From Leptolyngbya sp. FACHB-60 (GTDB lineage: Bacteria; Cyanobacteriota; Cyanobacteriia; Phormidesmidales; Phormidesmidaceae): a stretch of 63,335 nucleotides of DNA. Below, piece after piece: positions 24,250 through 32,916 of the stretch (its first letter is position 1; each line of letters starts with the position of its first letter). The stretch covers positions 1 through 63,335 of the forward strand of contig NZ_JACJOX010000051.1 of the NCBI RefSeq assembly GCF_014695775.1, written 5' to 3'. A model generated the notes under the pieces. That model worked only from the letters and a program-made list of their open reading frames with translations. It made no database searches and was not told the DNA's origin. The position numbers and the translations under genes are program-made.

Positions 24250-25176
24250 TTAAACAATTTCGTCCAGGGCGTCTTTGACCTGGGCGTAGTGGTAGGTAAA
24301 CCCGCTGGCTTGGGTGCGCTTGGGCAAGACCTGCTGTCCTTCTAGCACCACCTGGGCCCCGTCGCCCAAAATGGTTTCTAGCACAAAGTCAGGCACCGGC
24401 AGCCACGACGGGCGATTGAGGACTTTGCCTAGGGTTTTGCAAAACTCGGCCATGCGCACCGGGTTAGGGGCGGTAGCATTATAAATTCCTTCCATTTGAG
24501 GGTCGTTGAGCGCCTGCACGATCAGACTCACCAGATCTTCGCGGTGAATCCACGAAAACCACTGGCGGCCGCTGCCAATCGGCCCACCGGCAAACATGCG
24601 AAAGGGGGTGAGCATTTTGGCCACCGCTCCGCCCATACCCAGCACAATGCCAAAGCGCAAAATTACCAGGCGGGTGCCGTAGTCTTTAACCGACTGGGTC
24701 GCCCCTTCCCAGGCCTGGCACACCTGGGAGAGAAAGTCATTTTCGATGGGGGTGCTGGTTTCGTCAAAGGTGGCGCTTTCGCTGGTGCCGTAGTAACCAA
24801 TAGCCGAAGCGTTTACCCACACCTTGGGTTTGGGATCGGCCTTAGCTAGAGCCTCTACTAGCTTTTCGGTGCCTACCTTCCGACTGTCTAGAATGGCCTG
24901 CTTGTGCTCGTCGCTCCAGCGCTCTGCGATTGGTGCCCCAGCTAGGTTGACCACCCCATCGCAGCCCGAAAGTAGACCCGTTTGCCAATCGCCCGACTCT
25001 AACGGACTATAGCCCACCACTTCCACCTGAGGGAAGGCGGCTTTGGGAAATACTCGGCGGCCATGATCGATGCTGCGGGTGAGCACTACCACGGTGTGGC
25101 CATCGGCCTGGAGCCGTTCTACCAGGCGGCTGCCAACAAAACCCGTGGCTCCAGTAATTGCAATTTTCATGGGCAC
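24250..25176 (-). CDS. TIGR01777 family NAD(P)-binding epimerase-like protein
   Basis: This 308-residue extended short-chain dehydrogenase has Rossmann motif GATGFVGSRL, VVNLAGAPI, NASAIGYYG with the active-site Tyr, and C-terminal DUF1731-like LPVPDFVLETILGDGAQVVL. It belongs to the TIGR01777/YfcH group. The cyanobacterial and plastid homologue has been linked to cell and chloroplast division (SulA/GC1), and the name ThyD is also used for cyanobacterial members, but no function is proven by sequence. It precedes pdxH on the same strand. Confidence 0.85.
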   Translation of the reverse strand: MPMKIAITGATGFVGSRLVERLQADGHTVVVLTRSIDHGRRVFPKAAFPQVEVVGYSPLESGDWQTGLLSGCDGVVNLAGAPIAERWSDEHKQAILDSRKVGTEKLVEALAKADPKPKVWVNASAIGYYGTSESATFDETSTPIENDFLSQVCQAWEGATQSVKDYGTRLVILRFGIVLGMGGAVAKMLTPFRMFAGGPIGSGRQWFSWIHREDLVSLIVQALNDPQMEGIYNATAPNPVRMAEFCKTLGKVLNRPSWLPVPDFVLETILGDGAQVVLEGQQVLPKRTQASGFTYHYAQVKDALDEIV

Positions 25177-25550
25177 CTGATTTTGGGTAAGGATAGGGTT
25201 GACCTGCTAGCTCAGGACGCCAACGGGCGATCGCTGCCCAAAATCGGGACAGCTAGCAGGCTCTACAACCGCCTGCGGTTTAGACTGACAGCACCATCCC
25301 TGGGAGCGGTTGCTGCGTGACCTCGCCATAGAAGCGGGCTTGGTCTAGGATAAACCATCTACCTATGACGATTCACCCCAAGCTATGCTGTTTGCTCCGG
25401 CGCAACGCCCCATAAAGCACATCAAAACCGGCTAGGGATCGTCGCGATCGATGACCAGGGTGCATTCTACCGGTTGCGGGCGATCGCCCTTGGGGGCACA
25501 AAAATTAGTGAAATGCTTTTCAGAAGCGGCTCGGCCATGCCAGTACGGGG
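25177..25550. other. Intergenic region without recognised genes
   Basis: About 370 bp lie between two minus-strand genes. A HIP1 site is present near 25480. A plus-strand frame crossing part of it (25063-25320) is mostly the antisense of the epimerase gene and is not credible. No terminator or RNA is recognised. Confidence 0.35.
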
Positions 25551-26252
25551 CTAGCTGCGGCGATTGATCAAAACGATGTAGTACAGCAGATTGAGAAACG
25601 CGGTAAACGCCGTGGCTACATAGGTTAGAGCGGCGGCACCGAGCACGGCTCTCGCCCCTTTGTTCTCTTCCCCCTGAAGAATGCCCAACTCATTGACCAA
25701 CCGCAGGGCACGACGCGACGCATCAAACTCTACCGGTAGGGTAACTACGTGAAACAATAGCACTGTGGCAAAAAAGATCACTCCCAGCCAGGCAAGGCCA
25801 TAGTCTACCCCAAAGAGCCTGAGATTAAAAAACAGACCAGCGAAGATCAGCATCGGCCCCAGACGAGAACCCAGGTTGACTGCGGGCACTAGGGCCGCCC
25901 GCAGGTTCATAAATTTATAGCCCTCGACATCTTGCAGCACGTGGCCGCACTCGTGGGCTGCCACCGCTGCCGCCGATAGAGAACCCGATCTGTAGATACC
26001 CTGGGAAAGGCGTACGGCCTTAGCTCGGGGGTCGTAGTGATCGGTGAGTTCTCCTGCTACAGGCTCAACCTTGACGTCGCGCACACCCTTTTTAACCAAG
26101 ATGGTTTGGGCTACCTGGGCACCGGTCATCCCCATGGTGGAATGCACTTGGGAATACTTACGATAGGTACCTTGGACCTTGTTCTGTGCCCAAAAGGTAA
26201 GGATGGTGGTGGGGATAGCAACCAGGAGGATGTAGATGGGGTCGAAGAACAT
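25551..26252 (-). CDS. YugP-like zinc metallopeptidase, membrane-bound
   Basis: ATG at 26252 (MFFDPIYILL) is taken; the 13 upstream codons are unlike the family. The 233-residue protein has an N-terminal membrane helix, the zinc site AAHECGHVLQD (HExxH), and three to four further hydrophobic helices. Family members begin MFFDP and have the stretch STMGMTGAQVAQ. This is the YugP/peptidase M-like neutral zinc metallopeptidase family; substrates are unknown. A gap of 176 bp separates it from the RDD gene on the same strand. Confidence 0.88.
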   Translation of the reverse strand: MFFDPIYILLVAIPTTILTFWAQNKVQGTYRKYSQVHSTMGMTGAQVAQTILVKKGVRDVKVEPVAGELTDHYDPRAKAVRLSQGIYRSGSLSAAAVAAHECGHVLQDVEGYKFMNLRAALVPAVNLGSRLGPMLIFAGLFFNLRLFGVDYGLAWLGVIFFATVLLFHVVTLPVEFDASRRALRLVNELGILQGEENKGARAVLGAAALTYVATAFTAFLNLLYYIVLINRRS

Positions 26253-26428
26253 GACCTGGCCCTGGGGTTGAGGGTAACTGATGACTGACAAGCTGTATTT
26301 TGGGAATGATAGCAGCCGCGTAGTAAGGATTCTTTAAGCTTTAAGGTGCTCCTAAGGATTGGGGATAGGAAAGATAGAAAAATTCCGCATCTTACTTCCT
26401 CGCTCCTTGCCCCTTACACCTCACCTTT

Positions 26429-27208
26429 TCACCGCCCCTGTTGGTACGCAGAATAGAGAGCTTCTAAAAAAGTTTCCGCAGTCATTTCAGTCGGTAGCCT
26501 GTCTAGACCAAGCTGGTCTTTAAAGCGGCGGGCTAGCTGGTCGCTGACTAAAATTTTGGCCTTGGGGCTCATCGCCTGCCGCCGCTGTAAGAACTCGCGC
26601 ACGGTGGCAAAGTCGTCGGGGGAGAGCCGGGTGATATCCACCGGGGCCAGCAAATCTTTGCCGATCGCTTGCGATCGCTCGGGCACCTGAATCGCACCGC
26701 TGGTTATGGGGTCGACCTGCACGACCAGGGTGCCGGCCAGCCAGTCGCCTAGTCGCTTCTCAGTTTTGCTCAGCAACACGCAAAAGAAGCCGATAAAGAG
26801 AATATCGTCGATGGGGCGCAGCAGCGATCGCAGGGTGGCCTGGGGCAATCGCTCGGGCTGGCCATCGTCACGAATCACGCGAATTTTAGCGTAGCGCTTG
26901 CCGGGGGTTTGGCCGTACCACCAGGTTTCAAACAGCGCAAAGTAACCAATGTAGAGCGCAAAGGCGAGAACGGCGGCGATCGCGGTGATCCACAGCTGCA
27001 CAGTCTCGCTCGGAATCGTCAGTAGCGTATCTATTGCCAGCAGCCGCACCAGCAAAAAACTATAGACCACCGCCAACCCTACCAGCCCCATGCCTAAACA
27101 CAGGTAGTCGAGGGAGAGCGCCACCGCACGACTGCCCACCCCGGCCAACACAAATTCTAGCTCGACGCTTTCGGGGGTGCGAATGGTGATGGTGTTGAAG
27201 AGAGGCAT
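26429..27208 (-). CDS. RDD family membrane protein
   Basis: This 259-residue protein carries the RDD domain: N-terminal MPLFNTITIRTPESVELEF, helix 1 with ALSLDYL, two hydrophobic helices, then GQTPGKRYAKIRVIRDDGQP and the Arg-Pro-x-Asp-Asp motif LRPIDDILFIGFF. The C-terminal 90 residues are soluble and helical. RDD proteins are thought to transport ions or small solutes. It lies beside a polytopic membrane protein and a SpoIIM-like protein, a neighbourhood common in bacteria. Its start codon lies inside a long inverted repeat, suggesting control of translation by mRNA structure. Confidence 0.88.
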   Translation of the reverse strand: MPLFNTITIRTPESVELEFVLAGVGSRAVALSLDYLCLGMGLVGLAVVYSFLLVRLLAIDTLLTIPSETVQLWITAIAAVLAFALYIGYFALFETWWYGQTPGKRYAKIRVIRDDGQPERLPQATLRSLLRPIDDILFIGFFCVLLSKTEKRLGDWLAGTLVVQVDPITSGAIQVPERSQAIGKDLLAPVDITRLSPDDFATVREFLQRRQAMSPKAKILVSDQLARRFKDQLGLDRLPTEMTAETFLEALYSAYQQGR

Positions 27209-27300
27209 TGGGGGAGGTGAGGAGGATAAGGAAGGTGGGGCGGATGGCGATGGTGAGAAGGATGGGGCGCTTCTTATCCCCTCATCTCCCCCAATGCCTC
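27202..27300 (-). repeat. Imperfect inverted repeat around the RDD start codon
   Basis: Two arms of about 31 bp, 27202-27232 and 27270-27300, are nearly perfect reverse complements (about four mismatches), with a 37-bp spacer. The right arm in mRNA sense contains the RDD ATG (27206-27208), so the folded leader would bury the start codon and the region where a ribosome-binding site should lie. The arms are purine- or pyrimidine-rich on each strand. Confidence 0.6.
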
Positions 27301-27329
27301 ATCTTCCTCACCTGGAAAACTAAAGATCA

Positions 27330-28313
27330 TCAGTTATTAAGATCTGGCGCATTGTCATCTTGGCTCAGGGAGAAATCGAGGCCCTCACGGCGGCTGCATA
27401 AATCGTAGTAGAGGACGCCTTTAACCGCCTGCCATAGAGGGAGCACTACCAGGCTGCCCACCAAACTTAGCACCAGGCTGAGCATAGCGGTAATGCCATA
27501 GACTATGTCATCGGCGGGCAGTAGCTCCAGCAAAATGCTGGGAATGTAGTTAGTCACAGCCAGAATGGGCAGCTGAATTAAAAACGTAGCCAAAAACACC
27601 ACCTGAATGCGCACAATTGAGTCTTTAGTAAGCTCCCAACTGCGGCTCATGCTGCGACCAGCATCAGATTGAGGTTCGATGGCCAATACCACCTCAGAGA
27701 TAAACAGCCGCGAGGCTATCCAGATCAGCGCTACGAGCAAAATTCCTAGGCCAACCAGCGCACCTAAGGAAATGCCCACTACACCGCCGACCGTTTCATT
27801 GATCAGCGCCGATAAAATGCCTGCCGTCAAAAATCCGATGCTCCCCCCGGCAATCAGCGCCAGCAGCGACGCCGCCATGTAAGCGGCCGTGTAGGCCAGC
27901 AGCAGCAAGAAGCCCAGAAATAAGAACTGTCTTAAACGAGGGGCCACCTGGCGTCGAGCATCTAAAGCGGTTTCGGGCTGACTAATCAACTCTCGAAACG
28001 ACAGCCTGCCGATGACGCTAGAGAGCGCGTAGTACTTGGCAGAGCCGTAGAGCAGCGGCAGAAACCCGACCAGCGATCCCACCAAGACACCAATCACAGC
28101 CCCCACCTCACCGCCAACCCCGGCTCCGATACCGGCCAAAATTGCGATCGCCAGAACCATGCCCAGTATCCCAGCCACAAACCATACAGTGGCCAGCGCC
28201 GCCAGCTGACAAAAAGTCTTGAATCGGTCTTTGTAGAGCCGCAGCGCCGCGCTGACTACGTCACCGGGGTTGAGGGGGCCGAGCTGGCTGCCCTGCTGTG
28301 CAGATGAGGTCAT
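27330..28313 (-). CDS. Polytopic membrane protein, DUF975/GPDPase-membrane-domain-like
   Basis: The 327-residue protein begins with a soluble segment (LNPGDVVSAALRLYKDRFKT) typical of the family that precedes RDD and SpoIIM genes, then shows about six hydrophobic segments, among them VWFVAGILGMVLAIAILAGI, LFLGFLLLLAYTAAYMAASL and MLSLVLSLVGSLVVLPLW. No catalytic motif is present. It resembles the membrane domain associated with glycerophosphoryl diester phosphodiesterases without the enzyme part. It is transcribed toward the RDD gene and divergent from the SpoIIM-like gene with 95 bp between starts. The function is unknown; a shared envelope role with its neighbours is an inference. Confidence 0.7.
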   Translation of the reverse strand: MTSSAQQGSQLGPLNPGDVVSAALRLYKDRFKTFCQLAALATVWFVAGILGMVLAIAILAGIGAGVGGEVGAVIGVLVGSLVGFLPLLYGSAKYYALSSVIGRLSFRELISQPETALDARRQVAPRLRQFLFLGFLLLLAYTAAYMAASLLALIAGGSIGFLTAGILSALINETVGGVVGISLGALVGLGILLVALIWIASRLFISEVVLAIEPQSDAGRSMSRSWELTKDSIVRIQVVFLATFLIQLPILAVTNYIPSILLELLPADDIVYGITAMLSLVLSLVGSLVVLPLWQAVKGVLYYDLCSRREGLDFSLSQDDNAPDLNN

Positions 28314-28408
28314 CGGCTCCGTCTCCTAGAGGTTTTACAACGGTGTGCGTTCATTTCGAGGTTAGCCTACACTTCTTTGTAGAATGCCCGTTTTTCTGGC
28401 TTTGCTTC

Positions 28409-29404
28409 ATGAATATTCAGCGTTGGATGGCCCGGCGAGAAGCCAGCTGGCGGCAGCTTGAAACCTTACTCACCCAGGCCGAGAAAAGCGGGCTCAGGTC
28501 GCTCTCTGCCATCGAGGTGCGGCAGATGGCCAGCCTCTATCGCTCAGTCTCGGCAGATTTGGCGCGGGCTAAGGGGCATGGCGTGGGTCAGGCCGTTATC
28601 AAAGATTTGCAGCGGCTCACCAGCCGCAGCTACAGCCAAATTTATCAGGGCTCTCGCCGCCAAGAGTGGCAGGCTCTCTGGAATTTCTGCCGCTACGGCT
28701 TTCCGGCGGTGGTGCAGCGGAGTTGGGCCTATATAGCTGTGGCTACGGGGCTATTTGCGATCGGTGGGTTGGTGGGCTGGTGGTTTGCTTGGCAAGATCC
28801 AGCTTTTTTGACATTGGTGCTGGGCCAAGACTTTGTCGAAGAGGTCAAAACTAGCCAGGAATTGTGGACGGTTTCGATCATGGGCATTGAGCCCGTTGCC
28901 TCCAGCGGCATCATGATCAACAATATTGGCGTTTCCCTGCGGGCGCTGGTGGGGGGTGTCACGATGTTTATGCCTGAAGTGCCGCTTATTACTCCGCCAG
29001 GAGCGTTTACGATGTTCTTGCTAGTGTTTAACGGGCTGATGATTGGCTGCGTCGGCGTGCTGGTGGCCCAGGCCAATTTGGCCTACGACCTCTGGGCCTT
29101 TGTGTTTCCCCACGGGGCGCTAGAGCTGCCAGCTATTTTTATGGCTGGGGGGGGCGGGCTGCTGCTGGCCCGAGGCATTTTGCTGCCCGGCCCCTACCGC
29201 CGCATTGATGCGCTGAAACTGTACGGTCTACAGGCTGCCCAGCTGCTCTACGGCATCATCCCAATGCTGGTGCTGGCCGGGTTGATTGAAGGGTTTTTCT
29301 CTCCCCAGACCTGGATTCCTAACGAGTTCAAATATATTGCAGGAACAGCAATCTTCATTGCCCTCGTGCAGTACTGCCGCACTCAGCGACCCGCGACGAA
29401 GTAG
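28409..29404 (+). CDS. SpoIIM-like membrane protein (stage II sporulation protein M family)
   Basis: ATG at 28409 (MNIQRWMARREASW) is preferred to the longer frame from 28298. The 331-residue product has the family's N-terminal helical part ending RLTSRSYSQIYQG, then about five membrane helices, including NNIGVSLRALVGGVTMF and FMAGGGGLLLARGILLPGP. Such proteins are widespread in non-sporulating bacteria next to RDD genes, as here. The Bacillus SpoIIM works with peptidoglycan hydrolases in engulfment, but the role in cyanobacteria is not established. Confidence 0.88.
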   Translation: MNIQRWMARREASWRQLETLLTQAEKSGLRSLSAIEVRQMASLYRSVSADLARAKGHGVGQAVIKDLQRLTSRSYSQIYQGSRRQEWQALWNFCRYGFPAVVQRSWAYIAVATGLFAIGGLVGWWFAWQDPAFLTLVLGQDFVEEVKTSQELWTVSIMGIEPVASSGIMINNIGVSLRALVGGVTMFMPEVPLITPPGAFTMFLLVFNGLMIGCVGVLVAQANLAYDLWAFVFPHGALELPAIFMAGGGGLLLARGILLPGPYRRIDALKLYGLQAAQLLYGIIPMLVLAGLIEGFFSPQTWIPNEFKYIAGTAIFIALVQYCRTQRPATK

Positions 29405-29781
29405 GTGTTCGCTTAAAATCGGGCAATTTTGAACGTTTGCTGTAGTCGCAAGCCAGTTCACAGCGATTCCCAAGGTATAAGTTGTATCCCAAATTGCGAT
29501 TTTTGCTGTCTAAGCGGTTGACGTCTGTATTTCACAGGCGTGTGAGCCGCAAGGAACTTTTATCTTGTCATTCATGTCTTTACTTTTAGCTAGCCATCTA
29601 TATCTTTTATCAGTATCTTTTACAAGTCTAAATTAAATATGCAGGGAACAATATTTCAGTGCCCCTAAAAAGCTGATGCACGATCGCCTTGGTTTTAATC
29701 AAAAAGAAAAATCAGGTGCTAAGAAGTTCGCAATCATCAACTTTTGTATGGCACTGCTAGTTGTGATAATAAGAAAGCATA
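29405..29781. other. AT-rich intergenic region
   Basis: About 380 bp lie between the SpoIIM-like gene and the terminator of the convergent small secreted gene. The composition is clearly more AT-rich than flanking genes from about 29500 on. No gene, repeat or RNA is recognised. Confidence 0.35.
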
Positions 29782-29814
29782 AAAAGGCTTCAGAAAATTA
29801 TTTTCTGAAGCCTT
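29782..29814 (-). terminator. Terminator of the small secreted protein gene
   Basis: A near-perfect palindrome with arms AAGGCTTCAGAAAA and TTTTCTGAAGCCTT lies 25 bp after the gene's stop. Read on the minus strand it is followed by a run of T (AAAAA at 29781-29785 on the plus strand), a standard rho-independent terminator. Confidence 0.85.
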
Positions 29815-29839
29815 GCCTGACGGTTAATCTAGAAGATTA

Positions 29840-30169
29840 TTACTGATTTACTAATTGGCGCTGGACAATTTCATTTAGCGCTTGCGACGTGGTTTCTGCA
29901 TCACATTCAGCCCCGCCGTTCCGTACCTGCTCGGCTAGAACATTGGCGTTAACGTCGCAGACATTGGCAGCAACACCGATGGGCGCTTGCACCGTGACAG
30001 GAATATTACCCACATTGACGTCAAGAGCGATAGCAAGGTCATTCAAAACGTCACTCAAACCAACATTCACAAGTCCATTTTGTTGTTGCTGAGCATGAAC
30101 TCCTTGAGCAAGTCCTAGAGAAAGAGCACCAACCGCAAAAGAGTAAAGCACTTTAGAATTGAATTTCAT
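29840..30169 (-). CDS. Small secreted chaplin-like hydrophobic protein
   Basis: The 109-residue product starts at ATG 30169, with AGGAG 6 nt upstream. A clear Sec signal peptide ends at about residue 26 (GVHA). The mature part, about 83 residues, alternates Val/Ile/Leu with Asn/Asp/Gly (VNVGNIPVTVQAPIGVAANV) and has exactly two cysteines, C71 and C89, with 17 residues between them. Both the preceding PV-x-V-x-x-P pattern and the 17-residue cysteine spacing recall the chaplin domain of streptomycete surface amyloids. The last 20 residues are helical and differ from chaplins. Homology is an inference; it may be another small secreted surface protein. It has its own terminator and a long upstream region. 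Confidence 0.7.
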   Translation of the reverse strand: MKFNSKVLYSFAVGALSLGLAQGVHAQQQQNGLVNVGLSDVLNDLAIALDVNVGNIPVTVQAPIGVAANVCDVNANVLAEQVRNGGAECDAETTSQALNEIVQRQLVNQ

Positions 30170-30642
30170 CTGAATCTCCTAGTCTCAAATGAGACATAAA
30201 ATGAACATGCACATGGTTCAAGTTATAAATCTTGTTTGCAGTCATCCTCTCTCTTTTGGTTGAGTTCGGAGTTTCCACAAAATGGAAGAAATAAGTGGTC
30301 ACAATTGAACGCACTTTGGCAGCGGACTAAAAGACTTCTGTGAGATTGTCAATGCGATCGCGAATACATAAGCACCTTGCAGAGCGATGCGTTACGACTA
30401 CGCCTAGCAGTGCCCTACAGCTCTGTTTGATGATGTCTTAATTTAGGTTTACTAACTTATATGACTATGAGGCTCAGATCAGGAATTCTGAGCTGGCCTG
30501 TCCCCTGTGATGGCTGGCACACCTGCCGAATGGAAGCACTGATGTAGAAAACCATCTCGAAAAGTGGTCTATCTGCCAGAGCGATCGCGAAGCTTATGAC
30601 TACAATAGGGCAGTATTTCGGTTGGGCTTATTGCCACTTGCC
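30170..30642. promoter_or_regulatory. Divergent intergenic region, secreted protein and PBP
   Basis: About 470 bp contain the promoters of the chaplin-like gene (minus) and the penicillin-binding protein (plus). HIP1 sites lie near 30355 and 30581. No clear inverted repeat or promoter boxes are seen. Confidence 0.35.
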
Positions 30643-32901
30643 ATGTCGCCCTCACCCCCATCCCCACCTCGCACCCTGCTCAAAACCGTTACCCAGGCCT
30701 TTCAGGCTGTGCAAGCCAAGGTTGACTTTGGCAAGCTGGCAGTCAAGCCTGGGGCTCGCGCTGCCGAGCTAGAGGTCACGGTCAACGGCAAGCCCACCAC
30801 CTATCCTCTGCTGGGCGAGCACTACATTATGGGGCGCAGCACGTCCCAGTGCGACATTGTGGCCCCCAGCCCCATTGTCAGCCAGGTGCACGCCACCCTC
30901 ACCCGCGACACCAACCGCCCCAGCCAGCCCTTCGTAATGAAGGATCGCAACTCCACCAACGGCATTTATCGGGGCAAAAAGCGGCTCACCCAGGTGGTGA
31001 TGAACCACGGCGATGTCTACACCCTCGGCCCGCCGGAGCTAGAGGATGCCGTCAAGCTGCGGTTTAGCGAGCCGCCCCCCTGGTACGTCAAAACTGCCCG
31101 CTACACCCTTTACGGCTTTACCGGCCTCTCGCTAGCTGTGGGTGCCTGGATTGTTGGGATAGAGTGGCCCAAAATTCCGATGCGGCCTTTGCCCGACTCG
31201 GTGCAGGGACCCGTGGTAGTGTTGGGTGAAGAAGACGGGGCTACCGTGCCGCTACGGGAGCAGCTAACTCAGTCTCATCAAGAAATGCGCCGCATAGGCG
31301 ACTTTTCGTCTTACCTACCCCAGGCTCTAATTGCGTCTGAAGATGCTCGCTACTACTGGCACCTGGGGGTAGACCCCCTCGGCGTTTTACGGGCAGTGGT
31401 GGTTAATCTGCGCAGTGGTCGTATTAGCCAAGGGGGCAGCACGATTACCCAGCAGCTGGCCCGCAGCGTTTATCGCGAGTACACAGGCACTGAAGATTCG
31501 GCGGGGCGCAAAATTCGCGAGGCGATCACAGCCCTCAAGCTGGAGACTTTCTACAGCAAAAATTACCTGCTGCTCACCTATCTCAACCGGGTTTATCTGG
31601 GCGAAAACCTCTACGGCTTTGAGGATGCATCTCAGTTTTACTTTGACAAGCCCGCCCGCGATTTGTCCCTGTCGGAGGCGGCAACCCTGGTGGGTATCTT
31701 GCCCGCTCCCAACGCCTTTAACCCCGTGCAAAACTACGACACTGCCGTGTCCAACCGCGATCTTGTGCTCGATCGCATGGTGGCTTTGGGCATGGTTAGC
31801 CAGGAAGATGCGCGACGGGCGCGGCGATCGCGCATTGAGATTAGCCCCGATGCCACCCGTCAGCTCCAAAGCACTCGTGCCCCCTACTTTTACAGCTATG
31901 TCTTTGAAGAGCTCGACAACGTGCTGGGCACCTCCCTGGCGCGGGAGGGCAACTTTTATGTGGAGACCAGCGTCGATCTAGATCTCCAGATGGCGGCAGA
32001 AAAAACCCTCAGCCAGGATATCGCTACCCAGGGAGCCGCTCTAGCCTATTCCCAGGGGGCTGTGGTCACCCTCGAAACCAGCACCGGAGCTATTCGCGCC
32101 CTGGTGGGTGGCATAGACTTTGCTCAGAGCCAGTTCAATCGGGCCTCCCAGGCGCTGCGCCAGCCGGGCTCAACCTTTAAGCTGTTTGCCTACGGGGCGG
32201 GCCTAGAGCAGGGCATTTCTCCGGGGCGATCGTTCTCCTGTGAGCCGATGAACTGGAGCGGCCAACGGTTTGCGGGCTGCCGGTCGGGCTCGGGCCCGCT
32301 GGATATGTATGCCGGTATGGCCCGCTCTGAGAATGTGGTGGCCCTGCGCATTGCCCAGGAGGCGGGGCTGCGCAACGTCATCAACGTAGCCGAGCGCCTG
32401 GGCATCGAGTCTGACCTGGTGGCCTCGCCAGGTCTCACCCTGGGCGAAAGTGTAGTCACCCCGCTGGAAATCACCGGCTCTTTTGCTGCCGTGGGCAATA
32501 ACGGCGTGTGGAACCGACCCCACGCTGTTTTACGGGTGCTCGACAGCAGCGACTGCGCTGACCTCAACGACATCAACACCTGCCGCGTCATCTACGAGTT
32601 TGGCCAGGCCGGAGACGCCGATCGCCAAGCCATTGACTCCAGCATTGCCAGTACCCTGACGGGGCTCATGCAGGGCGTGGTGCAGGGCGGCACTGGCCGC
32701 AGCGCCTTTTTAGGCCTGGGGGAAGCGGGCAAAACCGGCACCACTGACGACAACCGCGACCTCTGGTTTATAGGGTTCGTCCCAGGTCGCGACCTCACCA
32801 CGGGCGTTTGGCTGGGCAACGACGACAACACCTCTACCCAGGGCAGCAGCGGCCAAGCGGCGGCGGTATGGGGCAACTACATGCGGCAGGTGGTGCAGTA
32901 G
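30643..32901 (+). CDS. Class A penicillin-binding protein with N-terminal FHA domain
   Basis: This bifunctional enzyme polymerises glycan strands (GT51) and cross-links peptides of peptidoglycan. ATG at 30643 gives 752 residues. Order: an FHA domain (about 45-145: YIMGRSTSQCDI, SQVHATL, DRNSTNGIY) that should bind phosphothreonine; one membrane helix (YTLYGFTGLSLAVGAWIVGI); glycosyltransferase (ASEDARYYWHLGVD, QGGSTITQQLARSVY); transpeptidase with SxxK in RQPGSTFKLF, SxN in ARSENVV, and KTG in EAGKTGTTDD. FHA-PBP fusions are typical of cyanobacteria and suggest control by a Ser/Thr kinase, for which the WD40 kinase at 6.5-8.6 kb is one of many possible candidates. The 21-bp tandem repeats and a terminator follow. 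Confidence 0.93.
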   Translation: MSPSPPSPPRTLLKTVTQAFQAVQAKVDFGKLAVKPGARAAELEVTVNGKPTTYPLLGEHYIMGRSTSQCDIVAPSPIVSQVHATLTRDTNRPSQPFVMKDRNSTNGIYRGKKRLTQVVMNHGDVYTLGPPELEDAVKLRFSEPPPWYVKTARYTLYGFTGLSLAVGAWIVGIEWPKIPMRPLPDSVQGPVVVLGEEDGATVPLREQLTQSHQEMRRIGDFSSYLPQALIASEDARYYWHLGVDPLGVLRAVVVNLRSGRISQGGSTITQQLARSVYREYTGTEDSAGRKIREAITALKLETFYSKNYLLLTYLNRVYLGENLYGFEDASQFYFDKPARDLSLSEAATLVGILPAPNAFNPVQNYDTAVSNRDLVLDRMVALGMVSQEDARRARRSRIEISPDATRQLQSTRAPYFYSYVFEELDNVLGTSLAREGNFYVETSVDLDLQMAAEKTLSQDIATQGAALAYSQGAVVTLETSTGAIRALVGGIDFAQSQFNRASQALRQPGSTFKLFAYGAGLEQGISPGRSFSCEPMNWSGQRFAGCRSGSGPLDMYAGMARSENVVALRIAQEAGLRNVINVAERLGIESDLVASPGLTLGESVVTPLEITGSFAAVGNNGVWNRPHAVLRVLDSSDCADLNDINTCRVIYEFGQAGDADRQAIDSSIASTLTGLMQGVVQGGTGRSAFLGLGEAGKTGTTDDNRDLWFIGFVPGRDLTTGVWLGNDDNTSTQGSSGQAAAVWGNYMRQVVQ

Positions 32902-32916
32902 CTAGTAGTTTGTCAG

